Shown: positions 27,345-36,823 of the stretch, piece after piece
Position numbering within the stretch: the first letter of the stretch is position 1
Layout: each line of letters begins with the position of its first letter
The notes under the pieces: model-generated
Database searches by the model: none
Told to the model about the DNA's origin: nothing
Seen by the model: only the letters and a program-made list of their open reading frames with translations
Program-made: the position numbers and the translations under genes
DNA from: an uncultured Bacteroidales bacterium
Lineage (GTDB): Bacteria; Bacteroidota; Bacteroidia; Bacteroidales; UBA932
Reading direction: 5' to 3'
DNA: 56,149 nucleotides
Assembly: GCA_944326245.1 (NCBI GenBank)
Contig: CALVDF010000018.1
Span: 1-56,149 of the forward strand

Positions 27345-29149
27345 GAAAACTGCTGCTTACAGCCCTGCTGGGCATACTGATGGCAGTCCCGGCAGGGATG
27401 GAAGCCGCAGCCCAGGATTTTGAAGCCACCCCTGTGGAGATATCCGCCGACAAGGTAAACATAAGCGGCAACGTATACTTCATCCACAAGGTACTCAAAG
27501 GACATACCCTTTACTCAATATCCAAAGCCTACGGAGTCAGCATCGATACAATCATGCAGGCCAATCCGTCCCTCTCGGAGGGACTGAAGGCCGGAATGCT
27601 CATATACATACCCGAGTCTGCTGCTTCCGCCGACAAAAAGACGGAAACGGCTACCGTCGCTGTTCCGGCAGAAAATACGGTCAGGCAGTCCGTGGAGCCG
27701 GAACAGGGGGACAGGCAGACCGGCAAAACCGCACAGGACCGGAAGTCTGACAGACCGTCCGGAAAGAAGTACAAAAAGTACAATGTAAAATGGTACGAGA
27801 CTCTGGACGATGTCGCTGTAAAGTTCAATGTCCCGACAGGTGCCATAATAGCCCTCAACGGCATAGACACCAATTCCGGCAAGAGGATACGCTCGGTACT
27901 GATTCCTGACGAAGAGTATCTCCGCACATACCGGGAAGACGGGGAACAGGCTGATGGCCTGGCCGACGGGGACAATGCTGAAGAGACCGGCAGCACATCA
28001 GAGACCTACACAGCAGATGACGGCCAAGGAGCCTGGATCAACAGCGGAAAACCGGAGCCTTCTTCATATTTCAGCCACGGGACACACGTAATTTCACTGG
28101 TCATGCCGTTCAATGCCAGCCGTAATGCTGCCGGCATCAATTCATACACCGCGGACTTCTATGCAGGTATCCTCACGGCAATGGCCGACCTCAAGGAAAG
28201 GGGAATGTTCTCCGGTTTCGTCCTCAACGTCTTAGATATGAGCCGGTACAGCAGTGCATGGGAACTGGTGGCCAGCGAGGCCCTGCGCGGCAGCGAACTC
28301 ATTATCGGCCCAATTACCGAAAGGGACATGCAGCCTATAGCGGCATACGCAAGGAGCCGGGAGATTCCGGTCGTTTCCCCTCTGGATCTCAAGACGGCCA
28401 CACTGGTAGAAGGCAACCCTTGGTTCTTCCTGTTCCCTCCCCAGTCAGATCTGGCTCTTCAGCACCAGATAGACAAGATAGCTGCCAGCATACGCCAGGC
28501 AGACACGACGGAGTACGTGACGGTGATCTATGAGCAGGGATACGAACGCTCGGACATGGTAGTGCAGACAATGAGCAGCCTTGGCGCGAAAGGAATCCCT
28601 TTCAAGACATTCAAATACGATTTTCTGAGCGGCCGCGGAATCGATACCGTAATGGTACACGCGTTTGATCGCCATCTGGTCAACCGTGTCATCATACCAT
28701 CCATGAGCGAAGCATTCATAACCGACGCCCTGCGCAATCTCAGCCTCATCAGGAATTCGGGAATAGACATCGAAGTCTATGGAATGAGCAGATGGAAAAG
28801 CTTCGAAACCATCGAGCTGGACTATTTCCACGCACTTGACCTGCGTCTTGCCATGTCCTATTACATCGACTACAATTCACCTGAGACCAAGGATTTCATC
28901 AACAAGTACACTGCTGCCTTCCACACGGAACCGACTTCTTTCGCATTCCAGGGATACGATATCCTTACGTTTTTCGTGGATGCCATGAGCAAATGGGGTA
29001 AAAATTTCCCTCAGGCAATAGTAAACGAAAGGAAGAGCCTGATCCAGTCGGATGTACTCTTCCTTCCTGCAGGTCCCGGTTCAGGCTACGTCAACTGTGC
29101 CTTCAAGGACATATGCTTCACAGACGGCTGGACTGTCACAGAAGAATAG
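27341..29149 (+). CDS. LysM protein with a periplasmic-binding-fold C-terminal domain
   Basis: A 602-residue exported protein with signal peptide ending AAAQ (about residue 27). Two LysM-type segments, at about 47-92 ([18 protein letters not shown]) and 145-195 ([16 protein letters not shown]), flank a Pro/Lys/Thr-rich linker and probably bind peptidoglycan. The C-terminal region (about 245-602) looks like a type I periplasmic-binding fold, as in amino-acid receptor proteins ([12 protein letters not shown], then [15 protein letters not shown]). There is no transporter gene here, so the binding domain may sense or scaffold more than feed a permease. It overlaps purC by 4 bp (translational coupling) and the convergent aminopeptidase gene by 14 bp. 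Confidence 0.8.
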   Translation: MRKLLLTALLGILMAVPAGMEAAAQDFEATPVEISADKVNISGNVYFIHKVLKGHTLYSISKAYGVSIDTIMQANPSLSEGLKAGMLIYIPESAASADKKTETATVAVPAENTVRQSVEPEQGDRQTGKTAQDRKSDRPSGKKYKKYNVKWYETLDDVAVKFNVPTGAIIALNGIDTNSGKRIRSVLIPDEEYLRTYREDGEQADGLADGDNAEETGSTSETYTADDGQGAWINSGKPEPSSYFSHGTHVISLVMPFNASRNAAGINSYTADFYAGILTAMADLKERGMFSGFVLNVLDMSRYSSAWELVASEALRGSELIIGPITERDMQPIAAYARSREIPVVSPLDLKTATLVEGNPWFFLFPPQSDLALQHQIDKIAASIRQADTTEYVTVIYEQGYERSDMVVQTMSSLGAKGIPFKTFKYDFLSGRGIDTVMVHAFDRHLVNRVIIPSMSEAFITDALRNLSLIRNSGIDIEVYGMSRWKSFETIELDYFHALDLRLAMSYYIDYNSPETKDFINKYTAAFHTEPTSFAFQGYDILTFFVDAMSKWGKNFPQAIVNERKSLIQSDVLFLPAGPGSGYVNCAFKDICFTDGWTVTEE

Positions 29150-30878
29150 TCCAGCGTTTGTTGAACTCCTCTATCCAACGTCTTTCATTCTCGTCGAGCA
29201 GGCTGAAATTGACCGGTGAAAGGTCGATAGGAGTGACGGTAAGGGTCTCGAATGCGTAGAACTCCCCATAACCGTTCGACTCGTGGCGTACGACCAGTAC
29301 GGCATTCTCATGTCGTATGCCGTACTCGCCCTCGACGTATACCGCAGGTTCGTTGGACATTACCATCCCCTCAGCCAGAGGCACGGGATTCTCCTCCATT
29401 CTCACACTCTGCGGACCCTCATGGACGCACAGGTTGTGTCCGATACCATGGCAGGTTCCATGCCAGTACATCCTGCCGGCCTTCATTATAGGGCCACGGG
29501 CAAGTATATCCAGCAACGAACCCCTCATGCCTTTGTAGAAGACGGCCATGCTAAGGTCTATCATACCCTTGAGCGCTACTGTATAGTCATTTTTCTGTAT
29601 TTCGGTAAGCGGCCCCAGCGGAATGGTCCTGGTCGTATCGGTGGTTCCGTACGTATACTGTGCTCCCGTATCGATAAGCAGGAAGCCCTCCCTGCGTATG
29701 ACTGCGCTGTTCTCCTCTGTCGGGACATAGTGCGGAAGAGCCGCGTTGGCTCCGAAACCTACGATTGCGGGGAAGCTCTCACCCAGGTAGTCCGGACACA
29801 TGCTCCTGACTTCAATAAGCTTCATGGCCACCTGATACTCTGTGATACCGTTGTCGGCATTCTCCACCACCCAGTCGATAACTTTCATAAGAGCTTTCGC
29901 ATCTTCGATGAATGCCCTGCGGTATCCTTCTATCTCTGTTGAGTTCTTGATGGCTTTCATCATATTGAGCGTTCCTCCCGCAACCGGATCAGGCATGAAT
30001 GGACGGAACGGTGAACGCTGGTGAATATTCTCCATCGCAGCGAAGAAATATTTTGCAGTGATCTTGCCGGAGGAGAATATACGGACACAGTCCTTCGGAA
30101 GATTCCGGAGGAAATGGCCGAACTCTTCATAATCCTTCAGGATGACCCCTTCCTTCAGCAGGCAGGACATGGCATCATGCTCCAGCATCTCCTGACGGAC
30201 AAACAATGTCACACACTCGCGGGTGACCACGGCATAGGACATCGGCAGCGGATTGTATTCTATATCGGTTCCGCGTATGTTGCACAGCCATGCCACCTCG
30301 TCCATACAGGTCACGACATAGGCGAAAGGCATTCCCGGATCCACCTTCTCCACCAGACGGCGGTGCTTGGAAGACACCGGCTCACCGCTCACAGTGTCGG
30401 GCATATAACGTATAGGGTTGAACTGCAAAGCCGGACGGTCCTTCCAGATCCTGTCAAACGGATCCTCCACCAGCGTAACATTGAGAGGTGCAAGCTGATC
30501 CAGCATGCTCTGATATTCGACATATGAAAACAGGTCCTCATCCATCGCCACTATGTCATCTTCCGAAAGACGTTCCTTGATCCATTCGTGGACGGAAGGG
30601 GTACCCTCAACCCTGAGCTTCATCATCTCGATGCCTGTCCCCTCCAGCTGACGCGCAGCCTGTATGAAGAAACGGGAATCGACCCACAGGGCTGCTTCCT
30701 TGCCGGTCACCACAAGAGTTGCGGCCTCTCCCGTAAAGCCCGAAAGCCACTCCAGTATCTTGTAACGGGCCGGTATATACTCCCCGAAATGTGGGTCTGT
30801 CGACGGTATTATCATTGCCGAGATGTCGTCCTCGGCCATGACCTTGCGCAGAAGGTCTATTCGCTGTGTTCTTTCCAT
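29136..30878 (-). CDS. pepP: Aminopeptidase P-family (Xaa-Pro) metallopeptidase
   Basis: A 580-residue pita-bread metallopeptidase that removes an N-terminal residue before proline. The length, with two creatinase-like N-terminal domains before the catalytic domain, matches the larger aminopeptidase P group of Bacteroidota and eukaryotes. Metal ligands are visible: Asp in LIDTGAQ, Asp in TTDTTRTI, His in GIGHNLCVHEG, and Glu in SNEPAVY and in IRHENAVLV. The gene is the last of a seven-gene minus-strand run, 17 bp after recN. It overlaps the 3' end of the LysM gene by 14 bp. The symbol is by family; I am not certain it is the E. coli pepP orthologue. Confidence 0.9.
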   Translation of the reverse strand: MERTQRIDLLRKVMAEDDISAMIIPSTDPHFGEYIPARYKILEWLSGFTGEAATLVVTGKEAALWVDSRFFIQAARQLEGTGIEMMKLRVEGTPSVHEWIKERLSEDDIVAMDEDLFSYVEYQSMLDQLAPLNVTLVEDPFDRIWKDRPALQFNPIRYMPDTVSGEPVSSKHRRLVEKVDPGMPFAYVVTCMDEVAWLCNIRGTDIEYNPLPMSYAVVTRECVTLFVRQEMLEHDAMSCLLKEGVILKDYEEFGHFLRNLPKDCVRIFSSGKITAKYFFAAMENIHQRSPFRPFMPDPVAGGTLNMMKAIKNSTEIEGYRRAFIEDAKALMKVIDWVVENADNGITEYQVAMKLIEVRSMCPDYLGESFPAIVGFGANAALPHYVPTEENSAVIRREGFLLIDTGAQYTYGTTDTTRTIPLGPLTEIQKNDYTVALKGMIDLSMAVFYKGMRGSLLDILARGPIMKAGRMYWHGTCHGIGHNLCVHEGPQSVRMEENPVPLAEGMVMSNEPAVYVEGEYGIRHENAVLVVRHESNGYGEFYAFETLTVTPIDLSPVNFSLLDENERRWIEEFNKRWTILL

Positions 30879-30895
30879 AGATTCAGATATTGTGT

Positions 30896-32530
30896 TTATA
30901 ACTGATTTCCTGCCTTGGACAGCAGCACTTTTGCATTCTCGACTGCTGCCTCCGTAAGTTCTGCCCCGCTGAGCATCCTGGCCACCTCCGAGACCCTCTC
31001 CTCCCCTTCTATCCTCCTGATACCGGTCCTGGCGGCACCGTCCTCCCCGAATTCCTTGTAAACAAGAAAGTGCGTTCCTTTTTTCGAGGCTATCTGAGGC
31101 AGATGCGTGATCGCAAAAATCTGCATTCTCTCACCCATTTTACCTATCATGTCTCCCATTTTGTCGGCTATCCTGCCGGACACTCCGGTATCTATCTCGT
31201 CGAAAATCATTGTAGGCAGCGAGGTGTATCTGGCCAGCAGTCCCTTGAGTGCCAGCATCACTCTGGAGAGCTCTCCTCCTGAAGCCACCTTGGAAATATC
31301 CCGCAGCGAACCTGAACCGTTGGCCGAAAACATGAAGTCGAGACTGTCTCCTCCCGTAAGGGTAAGCCTGTCCTTCGGAGTAACCACAGCCTTGAATACT
31401 GCATGAGGCATCTCGAGAGAGCGGATATCCCTCTGAAGTTCCTCAGAAAGAGCCCCGCAGGCATTGCGCCTCTGCTCTGAGAGTTTGTCCGCCAACTCCT
31501 TACGCTGTACCTGCAGATGCCTGAGTTCTTCATTGACCGCCGTCAGCCTCTCCTGCTGCTGCCCTGTATCGGCCACCGAAGCCTCCAGGCTATCCCTGAG
31601 CGATATCAGTGACTCCACATCAGGACAGTTGTATTTCCTTTCCAGCGAGTAGATCAGCGACATCCTGTCCTCCACTGTCTGCAGCCGCTCCGGCGAGACC
31701 GTTATGCGCGAGGATATGTCCCCTATCTCCCTCTCTATGTCCGAAATCTCTATCTTACACGATTCAAGCCGCTCTGCCAGGACAGCGATAGCAGGATCGA
31801 AAGATGAGTACCTTGACAGACGCGCAGCCGCATCCTTGAGCAGCCTGACCACTGAAATTTCCTCCGGATTGAGCAAGCTGTATGCCGCATCCAGCCCGGA
31901 GCGTATATCCTCCGCATGGGCCAGTGCCTTCTGTTCCTCTTCCAGAGCCTCCATCTCGCCGGAAACAAGCCCGGCTTCCTTAAGCTTTGACAGCTGGAAC
32001 ATGCGGTATTCCGCATCCCGCTCCGCATCGGCGATGGATTGTTCCAGCCGCGATTTCTCTTCTTCCCTTGCCTCACATTCCGAATATATTTTCCTGTACT
32101 GCTCCAGAACGGATGCCGTTCCGGCGTAATGGTCTATTACTCCAAGACGGAAGTCCGGATCGGTAAGAAGAAGGTGCTGATGCTGCTCGTGTATGTCTAT
32201 AATCCTGGATGAGATGGCCGTAAGGTCTGCCAGTGTCACAGGTTCGTCATTGAGAAAGGACCGCGACCGTCCGGCAGGGGTAATAACTCTCCTGAGTATG
32301 TACTCTTCTCCGGTACGGCTGTCATGGAACTCAGCCTCCACTACGCAATTGCGGGTACTGTCACTGAAGACTGACGTATCCGCCCTCTTGCCCAAAAGCA
32401 GGGAAATGGCTCCCAGCAATATGGATTTGCCGGCACCGGTCTCTCCGGTAATGATCACCAGCCCGTCAGGAAAGGCAATGTCAAGAGACGAGATCAGGGC
32501 ATAGTTGGATATGGACAGGCGGCTCAGCAT
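30896..32530 (-). CDS. recN: DNA repair protein RecN
   Basis: A 544-residue SMC-like ATPase involved in double-strand break repair. It has Walker A GETGAGKS (29-36), long coiled-coil arms (about 160-370), an ABC-type signature in the C-terminal half (VASGGELSRVMLALKG) and Walker B MIFDEIDTGVSGR. The length is typical. Its start codon overlaps the end of coaBC by 7 bp, and pepP follows after 17 bp. Confidence 0.96.
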   Translation of the reverse strand: MLSRLSISNYALISSLDIAFPDGLVIITGETGAGKSILLGAISLLLGKRADTSVFSDSTRNCVVEAEFHDSRTGEEYILRRVITPAGRSRSFLNDEPVTLADLTAISSRIIDIHEQHQHLLLTDPDFRLGVIDHYAGTASVLEQYRKIYSECEAREEEKSRLEQSIADAERDAEYRMFQLSKLKEAGLVSGEMEALEEEQKALAHAEDIRSGLDAAYSLLNPEEISVVRLLKDAAARLSRYSSFDPAIAVLAERLESCKIEISDIEREIGDISSRITVSPERLQTVEDRMSLIYSLERKYNCPDVESLISLRDSLEASVADTGQQQERLTAVNEELRHLQVQRKELADKLSEQRRNACGALSEELQRDIRSLEMPHAVFKAVVTPKDRLTLTGGDSLDFMFSANGSGSLRDISKVASGGELSRVMLALKGLLARYTSLPTMIFDEIDTGVSGRIADKMGDMIGKMGERMQIFAITHLPQIASKKGTHFLVYKEFGEDGAARTGIRRIEGEERVSEVARMLSGAELTEAAVENAKVLLSKAGNQL

Positions 32531-33744
32531 CCCTCAGATCCTCCCAACAGTTGCTCGATGTTGTCCACAATCGCCGATGCCACTTCCGGCTTGGATTCCA
32601 GCGGAACATCCTGAAAACTGCCGTCCCTGCGGAAGATCGTTACCTTGTTGGTATCCACTCCGAACCCTGCCCCCGGATCCTGCATGGAGTTCAGGACGAT
32701 CATGTCCATGTTCTTGCGCGAAAGCTTAGAAAGGGCATTTTCCCTGGCATGGTCCGTTTCCAGGGCAAAACCTGCAATCACTCCTTCCCGGCGGCGGTGC
32801 GCCCCGATGGCGGCCGCTATATCCTTCGTGGGAACAAGCTCCATGGTCATGCGGTTGCCGTCCTTCTTGATCTTGGTACCGCTGGGACAGGCAGGAGTAA
32901 AATCCGCCACAGCCGCACACAGGACAGTGATGTCGCAGCCCTTGCCATATTCTTCTACCGTAGCCTCATACATCTCACCGGCCGATATCACCTTCCTTAC
33001 CTCCACTCCAGGACATGAAGGATATACCGATGCCGGGCCGGAAACCACTGTCACCGCGGCTCCCCGGCGGGCCAGTTCGTCTGCTATTGCAGATGCCATC
33101 TTGCCGGAAGAATGGTTGGAAATGAAACGTACGGGATCTATTGCCTCCCGTGTCGGGCCTGATGTGACCAGAGCCCTCCGCCCAGTCAGGGTCCCCGGCT
33201 TCCTGAGAAGACTCATCACTTCTGCCGCTATCTTCTCCGGTTCCTCCATCCTGCCCTTGCCGTCCAGACCGCTTGCGAGCTCACCGGATGCGGCCTCCAC
33301 GATGCGGACCCCTCTTTCACGAAGGACCTTCATGGACTGTTGCGTAGCTGGATGGGCATACATGTCCAGATCCATGGCCGGAGCGACCATGACAGGGCAG
33401 CGTGCCGAAAGATAGGTGGTAAGCAGAAGATTGTCCGCAATGCCGTATGCCATCTTCGAAATGGTATTGGCCGAAGCCGGAGCTATAAGATAAAGGTCAG
33501 CCCACAGTCCCAGGGAGACGTGACTGTTCCACTGTCCGTTTTCAGGGTCGAAAAACTCCACCAGAATAGGATTGCGGGACAGGGTAGCCATGGTCAGCGG
33601 GGTTATGAACTGCCTGGCTGAAGAGGTCATGATGACTTTGACCTCAGCTCCTTCCTTGACCAGCAGACGCGTAAGTAATGCAGCCTTGTAGGCTGCTATG
33701 CTTCCGGTTATTCCCAGAAGTATGTGTTTGCCCTTAAGCTGCAT
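32524..33744 (-). CDS. coaBC: Bifunctional phosphopantothenoylcysteine decarboxylase/synthetase
   Basis: A 406-residue coenzyme A pathway enzyme. The start at 33744 (MQLKGKHILLGITGSIAAYK) is taken because the longer frame runs over the rpoZ stop region. The flavin-dependent CoaC domain (about 1-180) has the catalytic His in NSHVSLG, PASANTISKMAYG and the Cys in ARCPVMVAPAMD. The CoaB domain (about 190-406) has SGPTREAIDPVRFISNHSSG and AAVADF. CoaB makes phosphopantothenoylcysteine and CoaC decarboxylates it. It lies 31 bp after rpoZ and overlaps recN by 7 bp. Confidence 0.96.
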   Translation of the reverse strand: MQLKGKHILLGITGSIAAYKAALLTRLLVKEGAEVKVIMTSSARQFITPLTMATLSRNPILVEFFDPENGQWNSHVSLGLWADLYLIAPASANTISKMAYGIADNLLLTTYLSARCPVMVAPAMDLDMYAHPATQQSMKVLRERGVRIVEAASGELASGLDGKGRMEEPEKIAAEVMSLLRKPGTLTGRRALVTSGPTREAIDPVRFISNHSSGKMASAIADELARRGAAVTVVSGPASVYPSCPGVEVRKVISAGEMYEATVEEYGKGCDITVLCAAVADFTPACPSGTKIKKDGNRMTMELVPTKDIAAAIGAHRRREGVIAGFALETDHARENALSKLSRKNMDMIVLNSMQDPGAGFGVDTNKVTIFRRDGSFQDVPLESKPEVASAIVDNIEQLLGGSEGC

Positions 33745-33775
33745 GTGCTGTGTACTTTCTGTGTACGTCCCGTCA

Positions 33776-34093
33776 CTACTGCTGGTCGTCGACCATGCGG
33801 TAGTATATCTCGTTGTTGCGGAACTCCTCGATCGCAATGAGGGTAGGCTTGGGCAGCCTCTCATAGTGCTTTGAGATCTCTATCTGCTCGCGGTTCTCGA
33901 AAGTCTCCTCGAGGGTGTCCGCATAGTTTGAGAACTCTTCAAGTTTCTGGCTGAGTTCCTGCTTGACGTTTGCCGAGATCTGGTTTGCCCTTTTGGCAAT
34001 GATCATGACAGTCTCATAGATGTTGCCGGTAGGTTTTGCCAGCTCCGATAGGTTGCGTGTTACTGTGCTTGTAGGTACCTGTTTGATTTCCAT
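33776..34093 (-). CDS. rpoZ: RNA polymerase omega subunit, Bacteroidota type
   Basis: A 105-residue protein with the omega/RPB6 core, for example PTGNIYETVMIIAKRANQIS, and an acidic, charged C-terminal half ending MVDDQQ. Bacteroidota omega subunits are longer and more divergent than the E. coli protein. Its position between bamD and coaBC is a conserved arrangement in the phylum and supports the call. It lies 12 bp after bamD and 31 bp before coaBC. Confidence 0.85.
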   Translation of the reverse strand: MEIKQVPTSTVTRNLSELAKPTGNIYETVMIIAKRANQISANVKQELSQKLEEFSNYADTLEETFENREQIEISKHYERLPKPTLIAIEEFRNNEIYYRMVDDQQ

Positions 34094-34105
34094 GGTTTTT
34101 TATAT

Positions 34106-34927
34106 TTACTGTTTTTTGTCCTTGTCAAGAAAATGCTGAGCCCTGGCAGCCAGCCCGTCCAGCTCCTTGCGGTATGCTGACTCAGGGAACTCGCTCACAA
34201 ATGAGAAATAGTCATCCGTGAATGTCATGTATCTGTCACGCTGCTTTTCCGGCACACTGTTCTGCGCATACTTGAACGCGGCCATGGCCATATAGTACAT
34301 GATATCCTCACGGTATATGTTTTCGGCGTCCTCCTTCAGTACCAGCCTGAGTGCATAGTGGGCTGCCTTGTAATCCTCTATCGTATAATAAAGCTTGGCC
34401 GACTCGTATTCCTTGCGGTCAAGCCTGTCCTCCAGATCCTCGATCATCGCATGGCACTGGGGGACGTAATCGTTGTCAGGGTAATCGACCAGATATTCGG
34501 TTATGGCAGCAAGCGCCTTGTATGTAGGGGTCTGGTCCAGCTCGTAACGGTAAGTAGCATTGTAGAGGCAATCCAGATACATGAAACGGGCCTTGTCGGT
34601 AAAAGGACTTCGGGGAAAAGTATTGACAAACGACTCGAAAGCCTGCTCGGCAGCCGTCATGTCTCCATAGCAGTAATGCGAATATGCAGTATAATACTCT
34701 ACCGTATCCTGCTGCGCCGTTCCGCGCACAGCTATCTTCAGGGACTCGAACATGGATGCCGCCTTGGAGTACTTGCCGGCATCGAACAGGTCGAAAGCCA
34801 TTTTGTACTTGGCAGGTACATCATTGCTGGAAAGCATCATGTCGAATTGGGTCTTGCACGAAACCGTCATCGACACGGCCAACGAAACTGCCAGCAACAG
34901 TGCAGGTACTTTAATAATATTCTTCAT
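34106..34927 (-). CDS. bamD: Outer-membrane assembly lipoprotein BamD
   Basis: A 273-residue lipoprotein. The start at 34927 (MKNIIKV) gives a clean signal with lipobox VSC followed by KTQFD; an ATG four codons earlier is possible. The body is made of TPR-type helical repeats, for example YKMAFDLFDAGKYSKAASMF and AEQAFESFVNTFPRSPF. BamD is the essential lipoprotein partner of BamA. The gene sits 1 bp after the nucleoside-recognition gene and 12 bp before rpoZ. A TATCTTTG box at 34956-34963, within the end of the preceding gene, may add a promoter. Confidence 0.92.
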   Translation of the reverse strand: MKNIIKVPALLLAVSLAVSMTVSCKTQFDMMLSSNDVPAKYKMAFDLFDAGKYSKAASMFESLKIAVRGTAQQDTVEYYTAYSHYCYGDMTAAEQAFESFVNTFPRSPFTDKARFMYLDCLYNATYRYELDQTPTYKALAAITEYLVDYPDNDYVPQCHAMIEDLEDRLDRKEYESAKLYYTIEDYKAAHYALRLVLKEDAENIYREDIMYYMAMAAFKYAQNSVPEKQRDRYMTFTDDYFSFVSEFPESAYRKELDGLAARAQHFLDKDKKQ

Positions 34928-34928
34928 C

Positions 34929-35903
34929 TCATCTAGCATTGCGTTCCGAACTTACAAAGATACAATATTTATTTCTAATATATACTTCCAATCTGAAGCC
35001 CCATACCAATATTATCGCCCACACCCATCTGGACACAAGCATCACCCACCAGACGGCACCTACCGAGGACAGGAGTATTATGTCCTCAAGATTGCTGTGG
35101 CTTATACCTATATGGGTATTCAGCCCGTCTATGTCCTCCTTACGCAGCTTCCCCTTGCCGGCCTCCTCAATCATTGCCGCAGCCCCGTATGCAAGTCCGA
35201 GCGTATTGGCGATAATCCACAGTACCGCACAGCGCGAAGAGAGTCCGAAAAGATGCATTACCGGACGTAAAGCCTTGGATATCATACGTATAATTCCAAA
35301 CTCAGCCATCACAGCCTGCAGTACATTGAGCGAAAAGATTATTGCGAGCATCTTGGGCACAAGGATACAGGCATTTCCAAGCCACTGCAGCAGTTCCTCC
35401 CGGAACCCGGGACGGGCAGCTTCTTCAGGAGAGTCTGCCCCCGCCAGGACCGAAGCCTGTCCCGGCAGTATCAGATTCAGCACGTATGCAAGAATTATTC
35501 CTGAAAATGTCCTTACCAGTACCATCCGCAATGCCGCACTCCCTGTCTTCTTCTGGACCGCAGTCTCCACCAGCATGTTGTGGGAGCACAGGGCCATCAC
35601 ACCCAATATGGTCATGGCCCTTGTATCCAGATCCAGTGTCACCGCCGCGGCTATTGCAGAATACATGTTGACAAAATACCCTGAGACATAGGCCAACGCA
35701 GCCTCACCGGGCAGGCCGAAATGAATGAAGACAGGAGACAGGACACGGGAGACCCATCCGATCACACCGAAATGACCAAGGAGCATGATAGCGAAAGATA
35801 CTGCAAGCGTGATCTTTACCATCCACACTGCGGTCTTGCCCGTAGACGGAAGACAATTGCGCACCGCTGCCGCACTTCTGCTCCTGAACTCCTTGCCGGT
35901 CAT
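34929..35903 (-). CDS. Nucleoside-recognition (Gate) domain membrane protein
   Basis: An integral membrane protein of 324 residues with about eight hydrophobic helices, in two halves of similar design. Each half has a pattern seen in nucleoside-recognition/Gate proteins (for example AALAYVSGYFVNMYSAIAA and, later, IIANTLGLAYGAAAMIEE). The family includes spore-maturation protein relatives and possible transporter-like gating domains; the substrate is not established. It sits in a mixed operon between an SDR enzyme and bamD. Confidence 0.8.
   Translation of the reverse strand: MTGKEFRSRSAAAVRNCLPSTGKTAVWMVKITLAVSFAIMLLGHFGVIGWVSRVLSPVFIHFGLPGEAALAYVSGYFVNMYSAIAAAVTLDLDTRAMTILGVMALCSHNMLVETAVQKKTGSAALRMVLVRTFSGIILAYVLNLILPGQASVLAGADSPEEAARPGFREELLQWLGNACILVPKMLAIIFSLNVLQAVMAEFGIIRMISKALRPVMHLFGLSSRCAVLWIIANTLGLAYGAAAMIEEAGKGKLRKEDIDGLNTHIGISHSNLEDIILLSSVGAVWWVMLVSRWVWAIILVWGFRLEVYIRNKYCIFVSSERNAR
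34956..34963 (-). promoter_or_regulatory. Candidate -7 box upstream of bamD
   Basis: TATCTTTG on the minus strand, 28 nt before the bamD start and inside the 3' end of the preceding gene. It fits TAnnTTTG; no clear -33 element. Confidence 0.35.
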
Positions 35904-35930
35904 ACTATTCCTGGACCACGTCCGAACGCC

Positions 35931-36740
35931 TTATTTCAAATTGAATTTTTTTGTAACCGCATGGTCCAGCGGGCCTATTATCCACGGCCTTATCAGGGGG
36001 GCCGCCAGCCACGCGACCTTGTTCACCAGACCGGGGATCCTGCCGCTGCGTCCATGGAACATCATCCTGAGGGCCCTGCGTGCCGCTGCCTGCGGCGTGA
36101 TCATGACCCCGAGTCCCCTCGCGATACGGCTTAGCCTCGGACTCAGTCCCACCAGCGGAGTATCTACAGCCCCGAAATAGATGGAGGAGACCTTGACTCC
36201 GGTCCTGCGGCACTCGGTACGGAGAGCCCTGGTGAAAATCCGTACAAAGGATTTTGTGGAAGCGTAGGTAGTCAGGAACGGAAAGGGGAACCAGGCCGCC
36301 AGCGAAGAAATGTTCATTATATACCCTTTGCCCCTCTCCAGCATGGATGGCATGAAATATCTGCAAAGCATCGCCGTAGCATGGTTATGGACCATTATTA
36401 TGGACGATATCTTCTCAGGGGCCATATTGCGGAAATGCATGGCATGAAGCATTCCTGCATTGTTGATGAGAACCTCTATCTCGGCTTCAGGACGTTCTCT
36501 CGCTATAGTCTCGAAGACCCTGCGCGGAGCATCCGCGGACGAAAGGTCCATGCCTACCGAGAGGAAATCCAGATCCGGCCATAGTTCCGCCATCCTTGCC
36601 GCCACCTCGTCCGTTTCGTGCTGGAACAGAGCCACAATGATGACATTGTAACCTCTTTCAGCCAACATCTTCACATATTCCAGGCCCATACCGGAAGAGC
36701 CTCCTGTAACCAGGGCATATCTTTTGCAGTTTTGTTGCAT
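35931..36740 (-). CDS. Short-chain dehydrogenase/reductase family oxidoreductase
   Basis: A 269-residue classical SDR. The nucleotide-binding motif TGGSSGMG is at 12-19, the NNAG structural motif at 93-96, and the catalytic Ser145/146, Tyr159 and Lys163 are in place (YASTK at 159-163). The Rossmann core and the helix after the catalytic Lys are complete. The substrate is unknown, and the relatively basic C-terminal region (RPWIIGPLDHAVTKKF) may contact a membrane or partner. It leads the minus-strand run to pepP and is divergent from rubrerythrin. A TATTTTTG box (36766-36773) lies 25 nt upstream. Confidence 0.9.
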   Translation of the reverse strand: MQQNCKRYALVTGGSSGMGLEYVKMLAERGYNVIIVALFQHETDEVAARMAELWPDLDFLSVGMDLSSADAPRRVFETIARERPEAEIEVLINNAGMLHAMHFRNMAPEKISSIIMVHNHATAMLCRYFMPSMLERGKGYIMNISSLAAWFPFPFLTTYASTKSFVRIFTRALRTECRRTGVKVSSIYFGAVDTPLVGLSPRLSRIARGLGVMITPQAAARRALRMMFHGRSGRIPGLVNKVAWLAAPLIRPWIIGPLDHAVTKKFNLK

Positions 36741-36765
36741 TGCTGTATTTTGTCATGAACGGGCA

Positions 36766-36773
36766 CAAAAATA
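36766..36773 (-). promoter_or_regulatory. -7 box for the SDR-to-pepP run
   Basis: TATTTTTG on the minus strand fits TAnnTTTG, 25 nt before the SDR start. It faces away from the rubrerythrin box at 36786-36793, with 12 bp between them. Confidence 0.4.
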
Positions 36774-36785
36774 GCACAAAAACAT

Positions 36786-36793
36786 TATATTTG
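36786..36793 (+). promoter_or_regulatory. -7 box for rubrerythrin
   Basis: TATATTTG on the plus strand fits TAnnTTTG, 30 nt before the start codon. No -33 element is evident at normal spacing. Confidence 0.4.
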
Positions 36794-36823
36794 TCCGAGT
36801 TTTAACCATTAACAACATTTACT

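Noticed and set aside
32524..33864. Start of coaBC at 33864
   Set aside because: The extra 40 residues are low-complexity Ser/Thr/Arg and overlap the rpoZ 3' end. MQLKGKHILLGITG at 33744 is the family start.
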